From Leptolinea sp. UBA1437 (GTDB lineage Bacteria; Chloroflexota; Anaerolineae; Anaerolineales; Anaerolineaceae): a DNA stretch of 9,468 bases. Made by a program: the position numbers and the translations under genes. Every line of letters begins with the position of its first letter. Within the stretch, counting starts at the first letter, position 1. Location: contig DCTP01000143.1 of assembly GCA_002329625.1 (NCBI GenBank), positions 9,748 to 19,215 on the forward strand, in the 5' to 3' direction. Of this stretch, positions 1 through 6,064 are shown piece after piece. Under the pieces are notes generated by a model. That model was not told where the DNA came from. It worked only from the letters and a program-made list of their open reading frames with translations, and ran no database searches.

Positions 1-915
1 GGATTAAATAACAACAGCTACAACAATTTTCATCATTTGAAAACCGTCAACTTCTTCTTATATGATTCCGTCAATGATCAGGAAGTTTGCAACGCCCTTT
101 TTGATGCCGTGGCAGAATGGGGAAAAGAAAAAGGGGAGGATACTTTAGTCGGTCCGAAGGGATTTTCTTTGTATGACGGCTATGGAATATTGGTTGAAGG
201 CTATGAATATCGGCAGATGATGAATATGTCATCTTATAACTATCCTTACTATAAGACTTTATTGGAGAATTACGGCTTTGAAAAACTGAATGATTTTGTT
301 TCCATGAATTTTACGCTTCCGGATTTCAACCTGCCTGAAAAAGTATATAAAGCAGCTGAAATTGCCAAAAAGCGTGGTTATCTTCATGTCTACACGTTCA
401 AAAATAAGAAAGAAATCATGGGAAGTGCTTTGAAAATCGCCCAGGCTTATGCCAAATCTTTCGAAAATAACTGGGAATATTTTCCGCTTTCAGAGAGAGA
501 ATTCCTCAGCTTAGTGGATAATGTCATCAAAGTTGTCGATCCGAAAATGGTTAAGTTTATTTATAACGATAAAGAAGAACTGGTTGGCTTTCTGCTGGGA
601 TTTCCGGATTTATCCGCCGCAATGCAACGGCACAACGGCAATCTGAATCCGGCACTGATCCTCGACCTGTTACGAGAAATGAAAAAGACGAAGTATTTGT
701 CGCTGAACGGAATGGGAATTCTGGAAGAATACCGAAAGAAGGGGGGGAATGCTCTCCTTTATACGGCAATCTTGGATCTTCTAAAAGAACATCCCAATAT
801 TTACGGCATGGAAGCGACTCAAATGGCTGAGAGCGCCAAGGAAATTCAGGTTGAAATGATGACTATGGGATTAAAACCGACAAAACGGCATCGGGTTTTC
901 TCAAAATCGATCTAA
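1..915 (+). CDS. GNAT-like acyltransferase-fold protein, 5'-truncated
   Basis: The reading frame is open from base 1 to the TAA at 913-915, giving 304 visible residues. The first possible start is a TTG at 37 with no ribosome binding site, and residues before it (rich in Asn) continue the same frame, so the true start most likely lies outside the window. The visible part resembles a family of roughly 370-380 residue proteins with GNAT-like folds, often annotated as hypothetical or N-acetyltransferase. Matching elements are a GP-x-G-F segment near residue 51, DGYGILVEG at about 59-67, a YN-x-P-YY-x-x-L-x-x-YGF stretch near 79-93, and a C-terminal half ending in MG-x-x-P-x-KRHRVF. The family is recalled from pattern only. 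Substrate and reaction are unknown. It may be co-transcribed with the membrane protein 57 bases downstream, since no clear promoter separates them. Confidence 0.65.
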   Translation, partial: GLNNNSYNNFHHLKTVNFFLYDSVNDQEVCNALFDAVAEWGKEKGEDTLVGPKGFSLYDGYGILVEGYEYRQMMNMSSYNYPYYKTLLENYGFEKLNDFVSMNFTLPDFNLPEKVYKAAEIAKKRGYLHVYTFKNKKEIMGSALKIAQAYAKSFENNWEYFPLSEREFLSLVDNVIKVVDPKMVKFIYNDKEELVGFLLGFPDLSAAMQRHNGNLNPALILDLLREMKKTKYLSLNGMGILEEYRKKGGNALLYTAILDLLKEHPNIYGMEATQMAESAKEIQVEMMTMGLKPTKRHRVFSKSI

Positions 916-972
916 CGGGAGTCGCAAGCTGAAAAAACTTCCTGCCGGCCTTTTAAAAAAGAGAAGGAATCA

Positions 973-2187
973 ATGGAAATCCGTCCCTTAAAACGCGATT
1001 ACGGTATTTCATCGAGATTTATCGCCGGAATCCTTCTTTTAGTTTTGATCGCCGTCGGCGGAAATGTTTATGTTGTACTCCATACCGACTTGGGAGCCGG
1101 GTTTTACAGTTATTGGCTTTCAAGTCGGGTTTTGTTTGCTCAGGGCGAGAACCCCTACGCTTCTAATATTTTCGAACAAATAATCCAGCGTTTTCCGGAA
1201 GACCGATATCTCAGCGGATTTACTTTGCCTCTTTATGCCGTTATCCCGATTTTTCTGTTTTCCTTTATTGATAATTTCGAAATCGCATTGATTATTTGGA
1301 TGACGATTTTGGAAGCGTTGTTAGTCGGCATCGGAATGAAAACAATCTCGGCTTTTCAAATCGATCGCCGTACCTTTACGCCGTTGAAAATCGGAACTGT
1401 AATGCTGCTGAGCTATTATTCGGTCGTAGCTGTTTTGGACGGCGATATCGGGATATTGGCAGTCTTTCTTTTAATGATGGCATTGGACGCCATCCGCTCA
1501 CAAGAGGATGAGTTTGCCGGAATCTTACTGGCTTTTGCAACCATTAAATACAGCTTGACACTTTTACCGATCATTTGGATTTTTATTTGGTGCTTTGCAA
1601 ACCGCCGCACAACCGTCATCACCTGGTTTTTCATGATTCTGGCGTTTCTCATTCTATTGTCTGTTCTTTTTATGACCAATTGGATTACCGAATTCATCCG
1701 TTCGGTTATCTATTATTACAAATACTTAAATCCGCTTTATTTCAGCCGATTGATTGAAAACTGGCAACCCGAATTAGGGGGAAGGATCGGCTGGGCAATT
1801 TCGGGTTTTCTTATTTTAATAATGATCATTGAATGGATTGTGAATGCACGCGGCAATGTTCGCGCCTTTGAATGGGTGACAGCTTTGACAATTACCATCG
1901 GATTTCTTTCCGGGATCCCGAATATTGGCAAAAACCTTTACATGCTATGGATTCCGTTAGCCTATGCCACGGATAAAATAAACCTGCGCTGGACCCATAA
2001 CGGCAAGTGGATCAGTCTGGTTCTTATCTTGTCTTTTTGGGTGATCCCATGGCTTAATCAACGGGGACAGGTTCTGTTCTGGCAAAATCCGATTGACGTG
2101 CTGAATATCATTTTCCCGGCCGTTTGTTTGATTCTGCTTTATTGGAATCGTTGGTGGACGATACAAAGCGTCATCGAACCTTTTTGA
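973..2187 (+). CDS. Multi-pass membrane protein, GT87/DUF2029-like glycosyltransferase candidate
   Basis: This 404-residue protein has about ten to eleven hydrophobic segments, for example near residues 14-36, 84-121, 138-173, 180-207, 215-236, 274-290, 300-331, 346-361 and 374-392. After the first segment it carries FYSYWLSSRVLFAQGENPY (44-62), which resembles the first extracytoplasmic loop of GT87 polyprenol-phosphate-dependent mannosyltransferases (DUF2029). A later AG-x-LLAFATIKYSLTLLP stretch near 182-199 fits the family's AG...K...LP region. GT87 enzymes are GT-C fold transferases that use lipid-linked sugars to build cell-surface glycans; the acceptor here is unknown. The ATG at 973 has a GAGAAGGA ribosome binding site at 961-968. 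An oddity is Gly43 where homologs usually have Asp in the D-x-x-x-Y-W pattern, with an Asp at 39 instead. It could be a non-catalytic relative. Confidence 0.7.
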   Translation: MEIRPLKRDYGISSRFIAGILLLVLIAVGGNVYVVLHTDLGAGFYSYWLSSRVLFAQGENPYASNIFEQIIQRFPEDRYLSGFTLPLYAVIPIFLFSFIDNFEIALIIWMTILEALLVGIGMKTISAFQIDRRTFTPLKIGTVMLLSYYSVVAVLDGDIGILAVFLLMMALDAIRSQEDEFAGILLAFATIKYSLTLLPIIWIFIWCFANRRTTVITWFFMILAFLILLSVLFMTNWITEFIRSVIYYYKYLNPLYFSRLIENWQPELGGRIGWAISGFLILIMIIEWIVNARGNVRAFEWVTALTITIGFLSGIPNIGKNLYMLWIPLAYATDKINLRWTHNGKWISLVLILSFWVIPWLNQRGQVLFWQNPIDVLNIIFPAVCLILLYWNRWWTIQSVIEPF

Positions 2188-2265
2188 GACCTTTTTTAAA
2201 ATTCCTTCGATCACTAATGTATTATTTTTCATAAATATTCGTCAGACAAACAATGGCAGAAGGTC

Positions 2266-2279
2266 TGCTATAGTATAAT
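2266..2279 (+). promoter_or_regulatory. Extended -10 promoter candidate for the pfk-fba unit
   Basis: The bases TGCTATAGTATAAT hold an extended -10 element (TG-N-TATAGT at 2266-2274) overlapping a perfect TATAAT at 2274-2279. No good -35 hexamer is seen at the usual spacing, which is tolerated for extended -10 promoters. Transcription would begin near 2281-2286, giving a leader of roughly 90 bases before the pfk ATG. This rests on motif reading only. Confidence 0.5.
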
Positions 2280-2292
2280 TTTCGCTGAATTT

Positions 2293-2345
2293 AGCACTTT
2301 AATGCTTCAAAATCAGGTGAATGAAAAGCCGAACAGCATTTTCAT
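2293..2345 (+). promoter_or_regulatory. Possible structured 5' leader of pfk
   Basis: The leader contains AATGCT at 2301-2306. Its TGCT part (2303-2306) can pair with AGCA at 2293-2296, and the full hexamer can pair perfectly with AGCATT at 2335-2340. A separate seven-pair hairpin joins ATGAAAA (2321-2327) to TTTTCAT (2339-2345) around an 11-base loop, and it uses part of the same AGCATT. The pairings exclude one another, so the leader could switch structures. The stems are short and AT-rich and could be chance. I match it to no known riboswitch class. Confidence 0.2.
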
Positions 2346-2374
2346 CTTAACCTTAATCACAAGGAGTTAAACAC

Positions 2375-3538
2375 ATGACGAGAATTATAGGTATCCTGAC
2401 CGGTGGAGGTGATGTTCCGGGTTTGAATCCGGCTATGAAAGCAATGGTAACCATTGCTTTGGATAACGGAATTAAAGTTTACGGTATCCGCCGTGGATGG
2501 GCTGGTTTGTTGGAATATGACCTGAATAATCCGGAATCGCAGAAAAATATTTATCAGCTGTCTTATTCGGACATCCGCACAATTGATCGTTCCGGCGGCA
2601 CATTCCTGCACACATCCAGAACGAATCCCCAAAGAGTCAAAATGAACGCCGTACCGGAGTTTCTAAAAGATTCTCCGTTAGGGGTAAAAGTCGATGAAGA
2701 TACAATGGATTACACCGCTCATGTACTCAAGGTGTTGGATCATTTTGGTATCCAGACGCTCATTACGATCGGTGGGGATGATACCCTGAGTTTCTCGGTT
2801 CGGCTACACAAAGAAGGATTCCCGGTCATTGCGATTCCCAAGACGATGGATAATGATGTTTTCGGGACGGATTACTGCATCGGATTCTCAACCGCCATCA
2901 CCCGTTCCGTCGAAGTCATTACCAATATGCGAACCTCTCTCGGCTCTCATGAACGAATCGGCGTGATCGAACTTTTTGGTCGGAATTCGGGTGAGACCAG
3001 CTTGCTGGCTGCATATCTGTCGGGAGCCGATCGGGCTGTCATTCCGGAAGTGCATTTTAATATCGACAAATTAACGGACATGCTCGTTGAAGACCGGCGG
3101 CGCAATCCGTCAAACTACTCTCTGACAACCATATCCGAAGGCGCGATCATGGAAGGTGGCGATGTCATCGAGACGGGTGAGATGGATGCTTACGGGCACC
3201 GCAAGTTGGGTGGCGTCGGAATGGTCGTCGCAGAAGCGATTAAGAAGCGATCAAATGTCAATATTATGTACCAACAGGTAGGATATATGATGCGTTCCGG
3301 CGCACCGGATTCGTTGGATCGAATGGTCGCAACCAGTTATGGAAACCTTGCCGCGCAATTGTTGATCCGAAATGATACCGGCAGAATGGTTGCTTTGCAC
3401 GGAGGAAAATATACGACCGTTCCGGTCAATATGGTTCTGGCTGGGAAAAAATGTGTTGACGTCCCATCTTTTTATGATATCGAAGAATACCGACCGCACA
3501 TTAAGGATTTCCTTGGTGTGCCTATGTTTTTAAGCTGA
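2375..3538 (+). CDS. pfkA: 6-phosphofructokinase, probable pyrophosphate-dependent type
   Basis: The enzyme phosphorylates fructose-6-phosphate to fructose-1,6-bisphosphate in cytoplasmic glycolysis. The 387 residues carry the phosphofructokinase landmarks in order: TGGGDVPGLNPA (9-20) for phosphoryl-donor binding, GGDDT (133-137), PKTMDND (155-161) with catalytic Asp159, HERIGVIELFGR (192-203) for the sugar phosphate, SEGA (254-257), and VGYMMRSGAPDSLDR (302-316). ATP enzymes such as E. coli PfkA have Gly at the second GGDG position and PGTIDND. Asp136 and Lys156 here match the pair known from PPi-dependent enzymes, so PPi is the likelier donor and the reaction would be reversible. The protein is somewhat longer than the usual 320-345 residues because of an insert around 95-118. 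The ATG at 2375 has AAGGAG at 2361-2366. Fba follows 16 bases after the stop, so the two are almost certainly co-transcribed. Confidence 0.93.
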   Translation: MTRIIGILTGGGDVPGLNPAMKAMVTIALDNGIKVYGIRRGWAGLLEYDLNNPESQKNIYQLSYSDIRTIDRSGGTFLHTSRTNPQRVKMNAVPEFLKDSPLGVKVDEDTMDYTAHVLKVLDHFGIQTLITIGGDDTLSFSVRLHKEGFPVIAIPKTMDNDVFGTDYCIGFSTAITRSVEVITNMRTSLGSHERIGVIELFGRNSGETSLLAAYLSGADRAVIPEVHFNIDKLTDMLVEDRRRNPSNYSLTTISEGAIMEGGDVIETGEMDAYGHRKLGGVGMVVAEAIKKRSNVNIMYQQVGYMMRSGAPDSLDRMVATSYGNLAAQLLIRNDTGRMVALHGGKYTTVPVNMVLAGKKCVDVPSFYDIEEYRPHIKDFLGVPMFLS

Positions 3539-3554
3539 TTCTGATGGAGGAATA

Positions 3555-4505
3555 ATGATAGTAACGACGAAAAAATTATTTGAACATGCTTACGGCAAAT
3601 ATGCCATCGGAGCATATAACATCAACAACGCCGAACAAATTATCGGCTTGTTCAGGGGAAACCTTGACAGTAAAGCGCCTTTTATTGTGCAAATCTCGAA
3701 AGGCGCCCGGGAATATACCAGCAAGATTATGCTGGAAGGCTTAATTCGCAGCGCCGATCAAATGTTCCCAGAAGCAATTTTTGCGGTTCATTTGGATCAC
3801 GGCGATGAAGAAACCTGCTATGACTGTATTAATAGCGGCTTTTACAGTTCCGTAATGATTGATGCATCCGCATTAAGCTTTGAAGATAATATTGCGGTCA
3901 CTAAACGGGTAGTCGATGCCGCACATGCCAAAGGGATCGTAGTAGAAGCAGAGCTCGGCAAATTGGGTGGTGTCGAAGAGCACGTTTCCGTCAATGATGC
4001 GGATGCCAAATTAACCGATCCGGATTCGGTAAAAGAATTCGTTGACAGAACTCATGTGGATTCGCTGGCGGTTGCGATCGGAACCAGCCACGGTGCATTC
4101 AAATTCTCCGGAACCCAATCTCTGCACTTTGATGTTTTGGCGGAGATTCAAAAGCGGGTTCCCGGTTTCCCATTGGTTTTGCACGGTTCCAGTTCGGTTC
4201 CGCAGGAAGAAATCGATCGAATCAATGCGGCCGGCGGCAATATTAAAGGCGCTAAGGGTGTTGATCCGAGCCAATTCAAACGCGCTGCCCAGTTGGGCGT
4301 GACAAAGATCAATATCGATACCGACGGACGTTTGGTTTGGATGCGTGTCCATCGTGAATATTTCCGCGATCATCCGGAGAATTTCGATTTCCGGCCGATC
4401 GGTAAAATTTTCATGGCTGAATATGCAAAATTCATCGCTGATAAAAATGAGAAACTCGGATCTGCCGGACAGTTGGATAGCGTTCGGGAATTTCTCTCAA
4501 AATAA
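3555..4505 (+). CDS. fba: Class II fructose-1,6-bisphosphate aldolase
   Basis: This cytoplasmic zinc enzyme reversibly splits fructose-1,6-bisphosphate into dihydroxyacetone phosphate and glyceraldehyde-3-phosphate, the step after Pfk. The 316-residue protein shows the class II signature HLDHG (79-83), with catalytic Asp81 and metal ligand His82. The other expected metal ligands are His179 in GTSHG and His210 in LHGSS. EAELGKLGG (131-139) and NIDTD (253-257) are the usual TIM-barrel substrate and phosphate regions. Spacing of the three histidines and the longer segment after LHGSS (NAAGGNIKGAKGVDPSQF) resemble the Thermus aquaticus type of class II aldolase rather than the shorter E. coli GatY/KbaY form. 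The start ATG at 3555 follows GGAGG at 3546-3550. The pfk stop lies 16 bases upstream, and an intrinsic terminator lies about 15 bases downstream. Confidence 0.95.
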   Translation: MIVTTKKLFEHAYGKYAIGAYNINNAEQIIGLFRGNLDSKAPFIVQISKGAREYTSKIMLEGLIRSADQMFPEAIFAVHLDHGDEETCYDCINSGFYSSVMIDASALSFEDNIAVTKRVVDAAHAKGIVVEAELGKLGGVEEHVSVNDADAKLTDPDSVKEFVDRTHVDSLAVAIGTSHGAFKFSGTQSLHFDVLAEIQKRVPGFPLVLHGSSSVPQEEIDRINAAGGNIKGAKGVDPSQFKRAAQLGVTKINIDTDGRLVWMRVHREYFRDHPENFDFRPIGKIFMAEYAKFIADKNEKLGSAGQLDSVREFLSK

Positions 4506-4519
4506 ACAGACTCTGACTC

Positions 4520-4563
4520 AAAAAACGGCGTGCTTCGGGGAAATGGAGCACGCTGTTTTTTTT
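4520..4563 (+). terminator. Rho-independent terminator of pfk-fba
   Basis: A stem of nine pairs joins CGGCGTGCT (4526-4534) to AGCACGCTG (4547-4555), with one G-T pair. It is extended by an A-tract (4520-4525) opposite the T-tract and by possible T-G and C-G pairs at the loop end. Eight T residues (4556-4563) follow directly. The hairpin starts about 15 bases after the fba stop and faces the plus strand. Confidence 0.9.
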
Positions 4564-4604
4564 CAAACACCGATTCATTTTCAGGTCAAAAAGCTTCGAG
4601 CTGT

Positions 4605-4613
4605 TGGTAGAAT
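4605..4613 (+). promoter_or_regulatory. Extended -10 promoter candidate for surE
   Basis: TGGTAGAAT at 4605-4613 fits TG-N-TATAAT with one mismatch in the hexamer. The 17-base-spaced position upstream holds GTCAAA (4585-4590), a poor -35 match. It lies after the fba terminator and about 35 bases before the surE ATG, where a new promoter is needed. Confidence 0.4.
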
Positions 4614-4647
4614 AGTAATAGATTCTTTTAGATCAATTGAGGATTTA

Positions 4648-5427
4648 ATGCAAAAACCTTTGGAAATTGTCGTAACGAATGATGACGGAATTTTTGCGCC
4701 GGGGATTCTGGCCTTGGCTTCAATCGCCATGAAAATCGGAAATGTTTCCGTTATAGCCCCCGATAAGAACTGGTCTGCTTCCGGGCATCAAAAAGCACTG
4801 GGGCGCCCGCTGAGGGTAGATCCGGTTTCTTTTCCCCTGGATATTCCGGCTTATGCCACCGACGGGGGCCCGTCAGATTGTGTCGCACTGGCGGGGTTGG
4901 GCTTTTTGGATAAGAAGATTGATCTGGTGCTGTCCGGAATTAATCCCACTTCAAACGTAAGCCGGGATATTACATATTCCGGAACGGTCACCAGCGCATT
5001 GGAATCAACAATCTGGAATATGAAAGGAATCGCTTTTTCGCTGGATGCCGGCGGGGTCAAAATAAAGGAGATCGATTTTTCCGAGACGGAACCGATGATC
5101 TTAACGGTTGTTCGAACTTTTTTACAACATGAATTACCGCCTTTTACGATTTTAAATGTCAACCTCCCTTATAAAGTAAAAAAGCCGAATCCGGACTATG
5201 TCATCACGCGGGAAGGCTCCCGATATTATCGGGATGAATTGATTCGGCAGGTCGATCCTTTTGGAAAACCATATTATTGGTTCGGAGGAGATCCCCCATA
5301 CGGGGACGAAGAGGAAGGAACGGATTGCGGCGAGCTTGCCCGAGGAAATATCAGTATCACTCCCCTGCAACTGGATTTGACCGCCGAAAAGCTAATTCCC
5401 TCTCTTCAGCAATGGGAATGGAAATAA
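4648..5427 (+). CDS. surE: SurE 5'/3'-nucleotidase
   Basis: SurE is a metal-dependent acid phosphatase that dephosphorylates nucleoside monophosphates, with some exopolyphosphatase activity in characterised members. The 259-residue product matches the usual length of about 250. It shows the N-terminal metal motif NDDG (11-14), the APDKNWSASG segment (37-46) with metal-binding Ser43, SGIN (96-99) with Asn99 and Asn103 nearby, the DITYSGTV stretch (107-114), and a late EGTD...ISITPLQLDLT block typical of the family C-terminus. The reading frame stays open upstream into fba, but that part crosses a terminator and has no homology. The ATG at 4648 with GAGG at 4639-4642 begins exactly at the conserved domain. 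The usual Gly in SGIN-x-G-x-N is replaced by Thr101. A lipoprotein gene starts 9 bases after the stop. Confidence 0.93.
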   Translation: MQKPLEIVVTNDDGIFAPGILALASIAMKIGNVSVIAPDKNWSASGHQKALGRPLRVDPVSFPLDIPAYATDGGPSDCVALAGLGFLDKKIDLVLSGINPTSNVSRDITYSGTVTSALESTIWNMKGIAFSLDAGGVKIKEIDFSETEPMILTVVRTFLQHELPPFTILNVNLPYKVKKPNPDYVITREGSRYYRDELIRQVDPFGKPYYWFGGDPPYGDEEEGTDCGELARGNISITPLQLDLTAEKLIPSLQQWEWK

Positions 5428-5436
5428 ACCGGCGGC

Positions 5437-5943
5437 ATGAAACAGAAGCGCTGCTTTCTTCTTTTTTCTTCTTTATTATTGTTTGTATTTTCCGGATGCG
5501 CAAACAATCCTACGGCAATCCCCGCACCCGTATACACGGCTCCTTTGCCGACTCGGATCGTTGCCACTAAAGTTATTATCCAAAATGAACCGGATTGTAT
5601 CGATAATTTTTACTATGTTGATGATGTCAATTATCCGGACGGCACTTATGTGGAACCAGGGCAGAAATTTCTGAAGGAATGGGAAGTGATAAATAACGGG
5701 AGTTGTAACTGGATTGATGGTTATCTGTTAAGGTTTGTTTCGGGTGAGCAGATGGGTGCACCTGAGTCCGTCCCGATTCCGCATGTGGAAGTCGGGAAAA
5801 AGGGGAAATTTTCGGTAGAGTTTACCGCTCCGAAAGAACCCGGTACATATCGATCAATTTGGAAACCGTTTAATGATCGGAACCACTCGTTCGGAGAGAC
5901 AGTTTATTTGGAAATCGTTGTCTACGGATATCCGGCAGAATAA
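5437..5943 (+). CDS. Lipoprotein with an NBR1-type Ig-like domain
   Basis: The 168-residue protein begins with a lipoprotein signal peptide: MKQKR, a hydrophobic stretch (6-18), then a lipobox ending FSGC with Cys21 as the lipidated residue. A Pro/Thr/Ala-rich spacer (24-44) leads to one NBR1 central-type Ig-like domain at about 53-163. Its landmarks are KEWEVINNGSCNW (80-92, Trp82 and Trp92), and PGTYRSIWKP followed by FGE (135-154). Such domains recur in extracytoplasmic proteins of Anaerolineae. The role is unknown; surface binding or structure is a guess. Two cysteines (54, 90) could form a disulfide. The gene starts 9 bases after the surE stop with only a weak GGCGG upstream, so it probably depends on surE transcription and perhaps translational coupling. 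No enzyme motif is visible. Confidence 0.85.
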   Translation: MKQKRCFLLFSSLLLFVFSGCANNPTAIPAPVYTAPLPTRIVATKVIIQNEPDCIDNFYYVDDVNYPDGTYVEPGQKFLKEWEVINNGSCNWIDGYLLRFVSGEQMGAPESVPIPHVEVGKKGKFSVEFTAPKEPGTYRSIWKPFNDRNHSFGETVYLEIVVYGYPAE

Positions 5944-5964
5944 ATTCGAAAATCGATATTACAT

Positions 5965-6013
5965 AAAAAACCGCACCCCGTGCCGTTGTTCTTATCTCGG
6001 TTGGGGGTGCGGT
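5965..6013. terminator. Bidirectional terminator between the lipoprotein gene and clpC
   Basis: ACCGCACCCC (5970-5979) pairs perfectly with GGGGTGCGGT (6004-6013), and a CCG/CGG pairing (5983-5985 with 5998-6000) can form inside the loop. On the minus strand the stem is followed by a run of T (complement of 5965-5970), which is ideal for ending clpC. On the plus strand the tail is GCATTTT, weaker but usable for the lipoprotein gene. The hairpin lies between two convergent stop codons at 5943 and 6065. Confidence 0.85.
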
Positions 6014-6064
6014 GCATTTTAGCAGTCATCTGCAAACTTTTATCTCATTTGCAGCGGTTTCAGA

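Noticed and set aside
2172..2211. ATCGAA and TTCGAT inverted repeat around the end of the GT87-like gene
   Set aside because: Six pairs around a long unpaired loop, without a GC-rich stem or following T-run, do not make a convincing terminator.
2291..2298. TTAGCACT, identical to the left half of a CIRCE heat-shock operator
   Set aside because: The required nine-base spacer and right half (GAGTGCTAA) are absent.
4584..4590. GGTCAAA heptad resembling a CtsR site upstream of surE
   Set aside because: CtsR operators need two tandem heptads; only one is present, and surE is not a usual target.
4345..4647. Long in-frame upstream extension of surE overlapping the end of fba
   Set aside because: The extra 101 codons overlap fba in another frame and cross its terminator, and they show no family similarity. 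The ATG at 4648 has a ribosome binding site and begins at the conserved domain.
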